Made by a program: the position numbers and the translations under genes. DNA of 64,000 bases from Bursaphelenchus xylophilus (Eukaryota; Nematoda; Chromadorea; Rhabditida; Aphelenchoididae): NCBI GenBank assembly GCA_904066235.2, contig CAJFCV020000004.1, positions 6,014,001 to 6,078,000 on the forward strand, given 5' to 3'. How positions within the stretch are numbered: position 1 is the first letter of the stretch; every line of letters starts with the position of its first letter. Below the pieces are notes generated by a model that did not search any database, had not been told where the DNA came from, and saw nothing but the letters and a program-made list of their open reading frames with translations. This document shows, piece by piece, positions 1 to 11,911 of the stretch.

Positions 1-26
1 CGCGTAAACATCAATGTGTTACTTAC

Positions 27-996
27 TTGTGCATACAATGGATCCATTGTTTTTCTGAAGGATTCGAATTTAGGAGGGGCATCAGCAGTTTCTCCGAACG
101 GTATAATCTCTAAGAAAATCTTGTATTAGGTAATTCAACTCACCTCTAGCGTTCAATAACAAATCCTTTTCTTCATCTTCTCTCTGGATCCGTCGCTTCA
201 ACTGTTTCCGTTCTCGCTTATTCAGCCTTCTCCGCTTCTTGCCAATTTCTTGTTTATCGTTATCTTCAATCTTGAAGTTTTCTTTCTTCTTATTTTTATC
301 GCTTCCTTTTTCATCCACTTGATTAATTGATTCTGCTTCAGAATCCACCTCTTCCTCATCTTCAGCGTCTTCTGAATCCTCTTCCGAATCCAAATTGGCC
401 ATCTTTCTAACTTTTGATTGTTTAAATTTTTCCTCCTTCTCTTTTAATTTGAGTTTCTTTTCCCTCAAGGCTATTTTTGCTAGTTTCTTCCGTTTCGCGG
501 TCTCATCCAATTGTCTAAATTCTTCGTCGAGTTCTTTGGCATCTCTACCTGCCTTTCCTGCTTTCACTTTCATCATTTCGTCGTCCAAAGCTTTGTTTTT
601 TGTTCTCATTATTCTCTTGGTTAGCTGCTCCTGATCTTCCCAGGGTCTTTGATGGAAACCCATCCTGGACGTTAGCTCTAAAAATCTTTGAATTACTCGA
701 AAACATATAATCCTTACCGAGGAATTTGTTTTTGTTTCTCTTATTCCTCTTCCTCTTGATATCGATCCCATCCTTCAAAGCCTGCTTAGCTTGTTCAAGA
801 TCCTTGAGTCTTCGAGGAATCATTTGCTCATCAATCTCATCTAAAGTTGGCGGCCTATTCTTCCTCCTAAATAATGAACTAGTTTAAATCAAATTGCTTA
901 CCTAAGGTCGACCTTTCCCGGCCCCTTGCCTTTGGTCATCGGGTCACTGGCCTTGATTTTGGTGTTCTTTTTTACCGGGTATCTTCGATGTCTCAT
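27..996 (-). CDS. CCDC137: CCDC137-like nucleolar protein, 3' end outside window
   Basis: Exons 996-902, 866-718, 677-144 and 109-27 join in phase (287 codons in the window) and end at a GTAAGT donor, so the last exon or exons lie beyond the left edge. Three blocks match the CCDC137 family: an IPRRLKDLEQAKQAL helix near residue 47, an FHQRPWEDQEQLTKRI block, and a C-terminal IIPFGETADAPPKF block. Between them is a Lys/Glu coiled coil followed by a long acidic stretch and a KKRRRLNKRERKQLKRR basic patch, typical of nucleolar proteins. Vertebrate CCDC137 is a nucleolar, chromosome-periphery protein; that role here is inferred from the family. The start at 996 is the first ATG in frame; a second at 939 would remove only a short basic leader. 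Confidence 0.8.
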
Positions 997-1373
997 GATA
1001 GCAGCTGAAAAGAGAATTATATATAGCCAAAACAAGCAATTTGGCTCAAAAAGAAGAGCGAAGCACAAAAAAAATAAAAAGAAACGAGCCGAAAACGGCC
1101 TCATACGGAAAGCGGCCGAAAAAAGAGCCAAGAGTGGCTTTTGTGGATTCGTTTTCGGCCCTTTCCTCCAGGCAAACATAACTATAGGTTTTAGTTGGTA
1201 GTAAAAATTCAACAAGAAATTGATCAAAAATTTTTGATTTTTTGTGAAACGAAATGCCAGAACCACAAATTTTTCGGGAATTTTTATGGATTTAAACGGT
1301 TTGATAGTGTACGTATTAATTTGTAATGTTCTAACGAATATATGGCAAACATGTTTACTTTCAGCATGCTACA
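997..1373. other. Divergent intergenic spacer, no gene seen
   Basis: This stretch separates the starts of the CCDC137-like gene (-) and the ELAPOR-like gene (+), so it should carry both promoters. An open frame at 926-1201 (+) is Lys/Arg-rich with no domain and overlaps exon 1 of the minus-strand gene, so I treat it as chance. A TTTCAG acceptor at about 1361-1366, just before the ATG at 1374, is consistent with leader trans-splicing of the plus-strand gene. Confidence 0.5.
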
Positions 1374-4300
1374 ATGGGGTTTTCTTTTCGTATATTGATA
1401 GTTGCGCTTCTATATTGTACTTCCACATCCGCCAAACACTGTGATAAAAGCGAATTTGTTTATGAGTATACGAAATGTGATAACAATGGCCAAAGATGGA
1501 GAGTAGCTCTTCCAAAATTCCACAGCCTTCAGTGTGACAACATTCCTTCTCTCCAAGATGGGGTCAACTGCAGTAAGTATATTTTAATATTTTTTAATAA
1601 AAACTTACAATGTTTCACTAATTGTTAATTAAGGTTTTTCATGCCCGGCGGGTTACTATCTGAACATGGAGAATCAGCAATGTATGGGATGCCCAGCAGG
1701 TGCTTTCTCTTGAAATCAATTCATTCCTCTTGTTTAGGGTCATATAGCCTCGGGGATGGAGTTAGATACGATGGATTCAGCGGTTTGCCGGAAGGATTCT
1801 CTATTGAAAACTTTGTGGATGACTCTGCACAATTATTTGGGACATCGCAAAGTTATACATGTCCAAAAAGGTAGATCAGACAGAAATTTCTTTCTGTTTT
1901 TATATGGTATGTTTAATCATTGCGTCATCTTTAAGCTCGGGCTGGGTGGTGGAAGATGGAGAGCTCAGGTATAACCCAACCTCATGTGTATCTCGACTCA
2001 GCATCTCTGTTCATCTTGTGAAAGATGGCTATGTTGAGATCTTTTACCAACTTCCAAAGAATCGGCATTCTCTTGTTAGTGATTTGGTCATAAGAAATGA
2101 GCAATGCGAGAGTTATGGGTGGGAATATTTTTAAAACATTTCAGTGTTTAGAGCTCCTGAAGTATTTAAAAAACGCAGACCAGTGGACGAAGACATTTCG
2201 ACCGGCAACGATTGGCATCTGAAGCGCTTTAATGTGAGACGAGGCCAGAATCTGATAGTCTGGACAATTGTGTCCAACAAAGAACTGACCACTCTTGCTG
2301 ATGTTGTGAGGGTACCCAGGATTGACATAATTGGATTACCCTTTACGCCTGTTTGCACTCAATGTCCAGCTGGAAGTTACAGTAATCCCAAATCATCACA
2401 ATGTTTCGGCTGCCAGGCTGGATTCTTCAGCATCAAGGGGTCACCGTCGTGCACAGCTTGTGGAGTTAACGAATATTCTGGTAGGACTATTAAACATTCA
2501 TCTATTCATATCATAGGACCAAAATCTGGCAAATGTTTAACCCGCCCTACCTGTCAAACTCTCGATTTTTATCCAGTCTACGGTAAATGTGATGATGGGA
2601 AGTTGAAGGTGCATCAGGCAAAGGGGGAGCCCAATGTTTGCATCAATGCAAACCAGCAGGTACTTTTATTTGGCTGTTGTATATATTCTAGACACCATCT
2701 TTATCTTCTGAACCCTGCTTTAAATGCCATGCGGGGACTAAAAGACAAGAAGGAGTGTGCGTAGCTTGTGCAAAAGGAGAGTTTTCTGACGGTGAAAGTT
2801 GCAACAAATGCCCCAACTCCACAATTCCTGAATACGGTCTCTATTATACAAATTGGGAGAGAATGCCGGAAGCAATGGGGTCGGGATGTGAGTATGTAAT
2901 GGCAGAAGATCTGGGGGATTGCCCCGTTAAAAATGGATGGATTCCCTACGGTAATCGGATTGAAAGTTCGATGACTCGTGCTCGAGGCGTAGCTCTAGAG
3001 TTGTCGTTGAATGTGACTTACGGATTTTTTGATCCGTTGCGGAGTTCTGATGTGAAATTAAGTGCATCTGATCCTGTGGCTAGGCTTGATTTTGAATTCG
3101 AACTTCAATGTCGCGACGCAAGCTGCCAATTATACGTTGTTTTGGTCGATCTGGTAAGTAAAATATCTAGCAAACGTAAGCCGGATTTAAAGAGCGAGAC
3201 GGAAAAAAGAGATGGATTTAAATTTCTGGAAGCCTTCAGCGGCAGCCAGAAGAGGCAAGTGAAGTCCTATTCCATCATCAAAAAGTCCCCCGTCAAACTT
3301 GTCTTTGCCTTTATGAGATCAGGCGCCAGTCGGGGAGATGATGCCCTCGGGGACAAAGCTGTTATGTATGCCCTAAACCTCACTAATGTTGCTGATCAGA
3401 CTAAAAAAGGGAATATTGGTGGGGCCAGAAGGTGTCGGCCTTGTCCATCAATCAAAGGAAGCAACGGAGAATGCAAGCCCTGCCCTCCAGGGCATTTCAT
3501 CCAAGAAAAGGTATACTGTAATGTCATACATAGTACATTTTATTTTATGATTTTACAGACTAATGAATGCGTTAAATGTCCCGATGGAACTGCCTTAAAT
3601 ACAACCTCAAATAAATTAGGAGTGGAGAGTTGTGTTAAATGCCCTGAAAATATGGGATCAGTGGGTCAAAGCGAATGTGGATTTACTGGGAACATGGACT
3701 TGGATGTTGAAGGGAAGAAGTTGCACTTTGATCTGACCCCATTAAAGAATCAGTAAGTTGATCTTTTACAGCTCTCTTGACATTCGTTACTTAATTTTTT
3801 CAATATGAGATGCGGGTATTTGGGTATATACCCGGATATATACCCCGTCCTAACCCCACTCCGGAGAAGCGCGGCTGCCCCAATCCTTGGCATTGAGACT
3901 ATTTGAAATTACATGTTTTCAGCCCATTAACAGCCAGCGGGATTAAGGTATTTCCTCGAGAAGGGAGTTCGTATTATCATTCCTTCAATATCAGCATATT
4001 CAATGAACCTGTGGTTTGTCAAGACAGCTATGACAGTGGCCTTATGGACTCATTGGGTCCGTTGGGAATCGACTTCCAAGTATCCGATTCCCGGCCATTC
4101 TTTTGTAGAGCGACGGCAATTCCTGGGGCTAAGAAGTTTAATTCGACCAACAAGGTTTCCTTCGTATCATCATTTATGTAAGTTTCCAACTGCCAAATTC
4201 TTATCAAAGTCGGATTGGTTTTTGATTTCAGAATATCCTCAAAACTTGCAGTCATCACTCAAAACAAGACATACAAGGGATTCCGGCTTGAAGACAAACA

Positions 4301-5140
4301 GCTCGAATACGGTAATAGTAACCTGTAATCCAAAGAAGACAATTCAGACCTGTCTGCAAGGTCGTCTTCACGACCCATTGATGTTCATTTTTTCTTCGAA
4401 CCGAGTCCCAGTAAGAGCTCGAGTTGTCCAAATGGGACAATTGGCGTGGTTACAACCAGATGTGAGCCCTTGGTCGTCACATCGCCAGAAGTGCGGCTCT
4501 CTCGAAATTGTCCTGATGGTACCTGTGATGGATGTCTCTTCCATGTTATAATTGAGAGTTCATTTGCTTGTCCTATTTGTGATCCTTCAGACTTTGATGA
4601 GATTAAAGGTGAATGTTTGGAGGGGAAACAAAAGATCCATTCCATACCGTCAAAGTAAGTTCAATGCGCTTTAATGGGAATATTCTGCCTATTACTACGT
4701 ACCTATCACGCCCCATGTTTTAGGCATTGTGTTCTGAGTGGAATGCAAAGCCGACAGCGCGTAGAAGCTTGCTCGAATGTCAACTCCAATGTGAAACTTC
4801 TGTTTATTTTGGCTGCCCTGTTGATCTTATTCCTTGTTTTGATCATCGTCGCTTTCCATCGACGAAACAAAACGTAAGAAAATTTGTAAATAAAAAACCT
4901 TTAAGACTGGAATATCGATACATGAGGATTGTGGAAGGGAAAGAACCGGATGATGTGAATAGCTGTGGTCTGACCAGTGATGAGGAGGAAGAGGAAGACG
5001 ACAAAAACAGGACAAAGGTGTTCTTCAAGAAGAAGAACCAAAAAGAAGAGGGCAGTGTTCGCGTATCCACCACGAGAACACCCAAAGGAGCTCTTCTCGA
5101 CGCAGAAACCAACGATTTCCTATCCGATGACTCATCTTAA
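1374..5140 (+). CDS. ELAPOR1/2-like: ELAPOR/EIG121 family endosome-lysosome membrane receptor
   Basis: Thirteen exons (1374-1572, 1634-1699, 1738-1870, 1936-2118, 2152-2480, 2517-2659, 2692-3510, 3559-3752, 3923-4177, 4232-4311, 4348-4654, 4724-4873, 4906-5140) join in phase to 1,030 residues, close to the family length. A signal peptide (MGFSFRILIVALLYC) is followed by Cys-rich GCxxC-type growth-factor-receptor-like repeats, a mannose-6-phosphate-receptor-like region (FEFELQC, then VKLVFAFMR), a DGTCDGC motif and one transmembrane segment (LLFILAALLILFLVLIIVAF). The cytosolic tail opens with LEYRYMRIV and is acidic (DEEEEEDD). Family members act in endosomal and autophagic traffic. Exon 7 reads through a GTAAGT at 3152 without a stop, so splicing there would need a frame break. 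A TTTCAG sits just before the ATG. Confidence 0.9.
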
Positions 5141-5425
5141 TCTGTTTCCTCTCACATCTATACGATTACATTCCATTCCAATGTTCTTTATCATCTCCGC
5201 ATTTCATTCCGGGCAAGAGAATCTCATCCACTTATCTCGATCTATTTAATACTATTTATTCTGAATGGTCACTATCACCACAACCAAAGCGGGTACAAAC
5301 AAAGTCCCATTTTTATGAAAGGTAATAAAAGAAAGCTGAACAAACCAAATGGTCTTGATCTCCGTCCAAGCACATTAACAGTACAGAACCTCATTTCTCA
5401 CTCGAATTTCACAGGTGCCTTGAAA

Positions 5426-5914
5426 ATGCTGACTATCGGCCTACTATTTTATCTTATTCATGTAATATTATCTGATGATGTTGAGATAGACCCCTGGGAC
5501 TTGGCCTATTTAGAAAACTTTGGAGGACAAATTCAACAAGTTACAAAACCACAAGTTGATTTGATCCGGAAGCCCCCAATTGTCGAAGAAAAAGAACAAC
5601 CTGCAAAGAAAACTTTGGGCCCTGATCTTGAAATTCGCGAAACCAAAACGATTTGTGAAGATAGGGCGGCCAATTGTTTTGCCATACAGAAACAATGCAC
5701 GGAGAGTTCCTATGATGACATGATGTTCGAAAATTGTGCCAGGACTTGTGGCTATTGCGACTGTCGCGATTTATCAACACGGTAAGAATTAAACTATTAT
5801 AAAAGCGATTATAGTTGTGCCTACTGGGAGATCAATGGATTCTGCAGCTCTCTTATACACAGCCAAGCCGTTAAGAAAAGAACCTGTGCCAAGACTTGCA
5901 AGCTGTGCGACTAA
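5426..5914 (+). CDS. Secreted protein with two ShKT domains
   Basis: Two exons (5426-5781, 5815-5914) give 151 residues. The start is the ATG behind a TTTCACAG acceptor at 5408-5415 because it yields a signal peptide (MLTIGLLFYLIHVIL); an in-frame upstream ATG at 5315 would bury it. After a 60-residue spacer rich in Lys, Glu and Pro come two six-cysteine ShK-like domains, CEDRAANCFAIQKQC...CARTCGYC and CRDLSTRCAYWEINGFC...CAKTCKLC. The intron falls inside the second domain. ShKT domains in nematodes occur in secreted, often toxin-fold or metalloprotease-linked proteins; no catalytic domain is present here, so function is open. AATAAA signals follow at about 5944 and 5959, and the TRAPPC13 stop lies only 74 bases away on the other strand. 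Confidence 0.85.
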
Positions 5915-5987
5915 TTTTTCATGTATTTATATCACCGTGAATTAATAAAACAATCGCAATAAATTAATGTATATATACACAGAGTCA

Positions 5988-8900
5988 TCATGCCGATTCA
6001 ACGACCATAACCTTCGCAATATCATCCAGTTCATATGTCCGTTTCAAATACGAATCAGTGATTCGTATGCCAGACAGAGACTAAAACATATTTTACACCT
6101 AGCGGTAGCAATCGGGCCGGCCTTACCACGTCGGGCCCTTAAGGTTGAATTTGCAAATAAACGAAAAAATTTTAGTACTAAAAGAGCGAAACAAAACGCA
6201 TTTTTGAAAAATTAATGGATGGTATTAGATTAAGCCTTTTTACTTTAGTTTTTAAAACTCCCAAATTCCTTATTATGTATACATGAAATCGCACCGAAAT
6301 ATGCGGAGGGTTGCAAAAACATGTTTGAACTTTTGGGTGGTGAACTAAAAGAATTCATTTACTCGATGATGAGATGTAAATTAAAATGTCTATGCAATCT
6401 GTGATTAGACATATGGTATTGTCACGGTTGCAAACTTCCTAGGATAAAGAAAATCCGTAACACGATCCAACTTTTTGGCTACCTTCACGGCTATTCCCGA
6501 CGTTTGGCTTACTGTTTTAATTTCGCACATACATACGTAAAAAGAATTCCGGAAAGCATAAAAGTTTACAGTAAACCGGGCTTTCACTATTCCAGGCCTG
6601 ACAAGGGAATGGTCTGTACTTCCCACAGGGTTTGGAGAAATGACTAGTACAGGTGGATAGAGCAGGTCAACGTTGGTAAAAAGAGTCATTTTGGTGCGGA
6701 TATTTGAAACAGAAGGGCAAAGAGAAATTTTAACAAAAAATTTTTCGTTGTTTTCTGGTGCACCTATTGGGGTTCCTCGATGGCTAAACTTCAGCCAAGG
6801 CTTGATCACAAAATTTTGGTGGGTATACGATGCCTGCAAAGAATGCTTGCCAGACCATAAGGATTGCGTTAGGCCATTTCTTGTCGTAGCTGAGTTAAGA
6901 TACGGCCAGCGGCTGCCATATCTCCGCCGAACGCTTGATAAACACAAAAAGTAGCAAGTATCTTCATTTCAACCGTCAAAACCCACAAAAAAGCGTTTAT
7001 GATGGGTGTGATGACCAAAAAGCGATCAAAAGTCTCTGCCGAATTCAGTGTTTTCCGCGTCGGCGGAGAAAATGATTTTCTTAGGCAAAAAACCGCCCAT
7101 CTTCTTCTTTATCCTGCAAAAAGAATTTTTTGGATATCGTGACTTAGCGCCAAGAAATCGATAAAAACTTTCCGCGGAATTTCTTGAAACACCCTGTATA
7201 AAAAATTTTAAACAATGACTAATTGGGGTACAGACCGTTTAAAAAACGTATGGATACCCGTCTCTACGACCAAACGAGTATAACTTCGACGTTCCATCGC
7301 TTCGTAGGTTCGGAGACATCCAAAATATTTATTCTTTCGACGATTATTGTGTTTTGGCTATAACGCCCCTTATTGCAAAATGATTTCTTCGTTTATTAGA
7401 GTTTTGCGTTTGGTCCAAACACTAGCGGAAGTTCAGACCATTCCCTTATAAGCAAATTTGAAAAGGTCCAGGGCCGGCCTGACTACTTCGGTCTGGCCCG
7501 ATTGCCACCTCTTGTTACCCTAGTCCCATTATCTCACCTGCAGTCCATGTTTTAATGGGAGAACTTCCAAAGAGAACTGGACAAAAGTATTTGGAAGTAC
7601 TTGACCCAATCTGAGACCACTTAGCGATGCAATCAGAAAAGGGCGATCATCCTGGTTATCCACGGTCAAGACTAGATCCAGAGATCTCTCGCTAAACATA
7701 AGGAAGACCATTCCTGGGAAATCCGCAGGACTCACCAGCAATTGAGAACTTTACACCTGACTGTGAAGAGATTGTGTAATTCTATTTTTCCCGGAATCGA
7801 TTCAATCAAGAGTCTGATATCTCCATACGACGGGGAAACCCGAGTCAAGGGACTCGTCTGAAGACGTCCAGGCTCACCCATCATCGTTCGCCATGACATA
7901 TCTAACTTTCCAATGGCGGTAACCCCGCGGAAATCGGCCAAAGAATGATCGGTTGTATTGGGAGTAAGGCAAAACAGATATTGATGGACTTCTCCAGAAT
8001 TTAAATGAATCGGAGAATCTCTAAAGCAATAAAACATTATAGTGCTACAACGGGCATAAACCATAACGTTCAGATACCATAATGGGCATTTCAAGAACCC
8101 GTTCGAATTTCATAGATATTTTTACACCTTTGTATTAGGTTGTCCCACAAATAATGTCGTTTTCGAGAGGGGTAGAGCCCAAAGTCCATAAAAAACGTAA
8201 ACAACAACAAAATTTTACGATATTGCACAATTTTGTAGCCGGGATCACAAGGTTTCGTTCAAGGTAAGATTTGACATATTTGGATGAAATTACAGTAATT
8301 TAGCCCCATTCCAAAATTATGGAAAAAAGTTCGATTCGTGCCGTCATCTTGTACGAGCAAAAACAGGGTATAAAAGTTACAGGAGTTACACAAAATATCA
8401 ACGGCGTGTTCGGCTAGTCCGATGTGAGTCTGAACACGGTGAAACAATGGTTCAAAAAATTTCGATCTGACGGTGAGGGACTCAAAGATAAAGTCCGGCA
8501 CCCGAACTTTATGAATTTACCCTGGGGCCATTACTCGTCAGATATCCTAGAATCAACATCCAACGCGTCTCTGACATCGTCTGGGTGTTGAAATAATCGG
8601 CGGCTAACCGTTGGAAGTCGATGGAATTCAACAAAATGCTCGGCAGCTTTTTCCCATATTAATGGACCGAACCACAGAATGGAGGTGTCACGTTTGTTGC
8701 TTTTACAATCTGAAGAGCCGGGTTTTCTCGATTGGATCGTGACCCGTGATGAAGAGTAGATCCTGTACGACAACCAGATGTGCCCAATGGAGTCCCCTGA
8801 GGGTACCAACACGGAACTTGGCAAAGCGAGCCCCCATAAACAAGGTGATGGGCACTGCTGGATGGTGCAGCAGGGGTATCTCACAATACAGCTCGTTGAA

Positions 8901-10977
8901 AGTTGGCCAAAATGTAAATGCTGTGTCCTGCTGTATTCAGATAGACAGCTTATGGCAGAATATGCCTTTAAAAACACGCCGCGGAATTCCAAAGGTCCTA
9001 GGCGACGATGCGCAACACCACGTTGTAAAGACGACGCTCCAGGAGTGGAGATACGGGACTCTCCTTCGTCCGGAGTACTCACTAGGCATGTCTCAAACAG
9101 ATTGTTACCTTTCCAAGAGTCTAATGGGTTTGATCCGTGGTAGGGAATTTATGAATCAAGACCTTGTTTAATGGGCCTTCAAAAATTTAATCGGCTCCAG
9201 AAGCCGGGGTTTCAAAGCCACTGGCAAAAAATGCTTTCAACGCGTTGCAATAGCGTGGTATAACACATCGTGATTATTTTGATCAAAAATATCTTCGTTA
9301 TTACGGTAAATTTCTTTGTACAAAAAATCTTTTGAAGAACGACATTATTTGTGGGACAACCTAATAAAAGTGTAATTCGGAAAAAGTACGAATTGCAAGT
9401 GTATATTTAAAAAAGTTTAACTTTGAAAAGCGTTAATTTTTATGTAACACGTTTAGAAATAATGTTACATTGGCATTTGTTCTAAGTGTAAAAACGTAAG
9501 TGTAGGATTTTTTAAATGTGTAACGTCGAAGAAAGTTTTGAAGATTGAACTTTTAACAAGTTCAAATCAAAAAGTACACATTTTCAAAGTATACACTTTT
9601 TATTTTTACACTGACATTAAAATTTTTAGACATTAGAAATTTAAAAATATAACATCATTTCTAACAGTGTTACATCAAAATTAAGAACCTTTTTTCAGAG
9701 TTTCATTTTTTTTGAAAAATTTACACTTACAATTCATACTTTTTTTCTAGTTACACTTTTTCTAAAAAGATGTAAGGGGATTTATGACACTCAAAATCTC
9801 GAAATCTGCCCATTACGTACGAACGCGACAGTTTACGCTTATCGCACGGCAATTTGCTTTCTGAAAAAAGATTAAATCGACGTTTTCTAAAAAGTTATGT
9901 CGATTTTGAAAATTTTGACGGATTATGAAATTCCACGCTTTAAACTATCCTAAAATGAAGAGGATCCGGGTTAAAACCTTTAGATCTTGACGAAAGACCG
10001 AAATTTTCATCATCGGGATACTGTAATACCCGGAATATTTTCGCTACCTTCCTGGATAAAACCGTGACCCTGCAGCAAATTTTTGTTCCATTTTTTGTGG
10101 AGAAAAATCGGTGTGCTTACCGGTCTTGAGAAACAAGTTCTTTTCGCCCATACAACTCCGAGGGATCAAGCGCAACCTTTTCCATTATCATTGGATTCAC
10201 GCATAAGTTTTGAATTTGTGCCTCCAGATACACATCGTTGTTCTGAATCAATAAAATAAGGTCAGTTTTTAAATGCTTGCTTACCAAGTGATCTTCTGTG
10301 TTAAAAAATTTTGTACGGACATCAATTGGTTTTTGTACAGGAAATTTAAAAAACTTCCGAAATGAGTACTCCTTCTCCTCGATGCAGTATGTTACAGTAC
10401 ATACCAAACTAAAAACATGTTAATTATGCTCGATGCACTCACATATGCTGCCCAGTTTCCTTTATTTCGTGTGATACCGTGTTCCCCACAAATCTTTTTG
10501 GTTCAAGATCCTTTCCGGTACTCAATTTACAATCCAAGGAAATTTTTTGACTTTGCGTCTGTATGTCTGTCTAACAAAAGTTTTTAGGCAGAAGGGGTAT
10601 AAACAAACCTTTAATTTCACATTGTTGCATAACTGATCGCTTTCGTTAAGGACAGCCACATAGAAAGTAAATGTTTCGCCCAAGTAAATGTTACTAAAAT
10701 TTATGACACATCAGTTTACAAGAAAACCTACTCTATTGTTTGAGGGGCCATCAAAAACCCACTCAAAGGCACCTCCATGCTTTCTTTGCCATGAGCTTTT
10801 GTGACAACTTCATTTATAAGATTCGAAAACTCGTCCGCTGGATCTATTCCCATTGAACAGCTCTCATGGAACTTCGGCCTTGCCAATCTCATAACTAAAC
10901 GCAAATTAAAGCCTCAACCGAAACCACAAACCTCTTAATGTTAACAAATGAGGACTGTTCTTCGGACTAGACGCCAT
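5988..10977 (-). CDS. TRAPPC13: TRAPPC13, subunit of the TRAPP vesicle-tethering complex
   Basis: Nine exons (10977-10932, 10894-10732, 10693-10609, 10570-10443, 10408-10285, 10242-10121, 8020-7736, 7691-7538, 6080-5988) sum to 1,200 bases, 399 residues, against about 417 in human. Recognisable blocks in order: [15 protein letters not shown] at the N terminus, [53 protein letters not shown]...[42 protein letters not shown] and the C-terminal [21 protein letters not shown]. The protein is a beta-sandwich subunit of TRAPPIII acting in ER-Golgi and autophagic traffic. The first six exons are packed with tiny introns; introns 6 (2.1 kb) and 8 (1.46 kb) are swollen by repeats, and the last exon is only 93 bases and easy to miss. 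Confidence 0.93.
6101..7518. mobile_element. Probable terminal-inverted-repeat element in TRAPPC13 intron 8
   Basis: The intron is framed by facing copies of a short repeat: GGTAGCAATCGGGCC near 6104-6118 and, on the opposite strand, GGTGGCAATCGGGCC ending near 7515. GGGCCGGCC also occurs just inside both ends. Within lie overlapping open frames on both strands at 6405-6954 (up to 180 codons) that match nothing I know, and a separate piece ending in TTTCTTGAAACACCCTGTA at about 7179-7197, an end sequence shared with the element at 19639-20348. I read this as one or more nested non-auton­omous DNA elements; the exact borders and target-site duplication are not certain. Confidence 0.45.
8135..9364 (+). 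mobile_element. mariner-type DNA transposon, complete ends, dead transposase
   Basis: The element is 1,230 bases with perfect 27-base terminal inverted repeats beginning TTAGGTTGTCCCACAAAT, flanked on each side by a TA (8133-8134 and 9365-9366), the target duplication of Tc1/mariner elements. Size and TIR form fit the mariner family. It lies in intron 6 of TRAPPC13 in the orientation opposite to the gene. The contrast between perfect TIRs and a broken open frame points to fairly recent insertion of an already damaged copy, or to cross-mobilisation. Confidence 0.92.
8319..9240 (+). pseudogene. mariner transposase, frameshifted and interrupted
   Basis: The frame opens with [17 protein letters not shown], matching the N-terminal helix-turn-helix start of mariner transposases, and continues with [18 protein letters not shown]. 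It is broken by in-frame stops (for example around 8415 and 8592), yet retains later pieces such as [11 protein letters not shown] followed by ILYDN near 8725-8775, where the first catalytic Asp of the DD34D triad belongs. The downstream part is scattered over two frames. No intact product can be made. Confidence 0.85.
9385..9780. repeat. AT-rich fold-back repeat, also at about 20500-20800
   Basis: Poly-A/T-rich stretch with recurring GTGTAA / TTACAC words. The right end (TTTGAAAAATTTACACTTACAA, with ACAGTGTTACATCAAAA before it) is closely matched at 20720-20790, and the left end resembles 19200-19230. This looks like a dispersed non-coding repeat family sitting inside TRAPPC13 intron 6 behind the mariner copy. 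Confidence 0.5.
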
Positions 10978-11246
10978 TTTGGCCGTTACACCTAAATTTT
11001 TATTTACCCCCATGAAGAAAGAAGTATTTCATCGACAAGGAATTCGAATTTATATCTGCTAAACTAACTCTTGACAAAATAACCATCCAACGAAGGAGAC
11101 CTTTAACAATTCATTCGGGAAACTCGTAAACGAAAACAACCAAGAAAAAATAATTTTGACGCGTCCTTCTCAAATTGAGATTCGCACGATTGGGAACGGA
11201 AAACAACGAATAGCCAACAGCAAACGAGTTCAACGAAAAGCTTGAT

Positions 11247-11911
11247 CTAGGCCTCTTGTTTCTCCTCAGCCTTGGCTTCTGTTTTTGAGGCTTCTTCGAA
11301 GTCGCCAACGAGATCTAAAAAAACTTGTAAGTATGTGCATATTAATCTCAACAGTAACCTTAATACCAATAATTACCTGGTATTTCTTCTTCTCCCGCTT
11401 TGTATTGGCTGGTAACATTGTTGGCCAGCTTCTTCAAGTGGGTCAGTGATTCAGCACCCAATTGGTTTAAGATTCCTGGGAGCATTTCCGTCAATTCTAA
11501 AAAAAACACAAGATTAACCATGAAAATATAGAACAACAGCAATGCATTATAAACGTACGTTTGTTTTCAGCAGTTCCGGTAACCGAAAATGTGTTAGCAG
11601 GAACCGAAGCCTGCACCTTCGGATTGTTGAAATGGATAACAGATCCATCATCCTTGATCATGTTGACCTCCTCGATACCGGGAATGTTGGTCACGGAGAG
11701 CTTCTTCAAATTACTCTGGAGCTTCTTGTCATCGGTGGCAGCGGTTTTATGTACAATCTTCTTCTTTCTTCTGGCGGTTCCCTAAAATTACATAAAGATA
11801 AAAATTACTGATATTGCCTAAAAACCGCAAATCAAATAAAATTCTGACCTTTCCTCCAGTACGAACAGCCTCAGAAGCTGCCTGGAGCTTCTTTATTTTC
11901 TCAGCGTTCAT
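11247..11911 (-). CDS. icd-1: Nascent polypeptide-associated complex subunit beta (NAC-beta/BTF3)
   Basis: Exons 11911-11849, 11781-11559, 11496-11377 and 11314-11247 give 157 residues, the family length. The N terminus ([21 protein letters not shown]) carries the ribosome-binding region, including the basic RRKKK patch; the NAC domain follows ([45 protein letters not shown] is split in the genome by an intron after ENK), then [11 protein letters not shown] near the end. NAC-beta pairs with NAC-alpha at the ribosome exit tunnel and prevents mistargeting to the ER. A TTTCAG on the minus strand about 45 bases before the ATG may be a leader acceptor. The name follows the C. elegans ortholog. Confidence 0.95.

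Noticed and set aside
926..1266. Frames on both strands between the first two genes
   Set aside because: They overlap exon 1 of the CCDC137-like gene or its 5' region and have only biased composition.
3152..3174. Possible small intron GTAAGT...ATATCTAG in the ELAPOR-like gene
   Set aside because: Removing it brings an immediate TAA; reading through keeps the frame open and keeps family similarity.
6405..6954. Long open frames on both strands in TRAPPC13 intron 8
   Set aside because: They mirror each other, lie inside probable transposon DNA, and match no transposase or other family I know.
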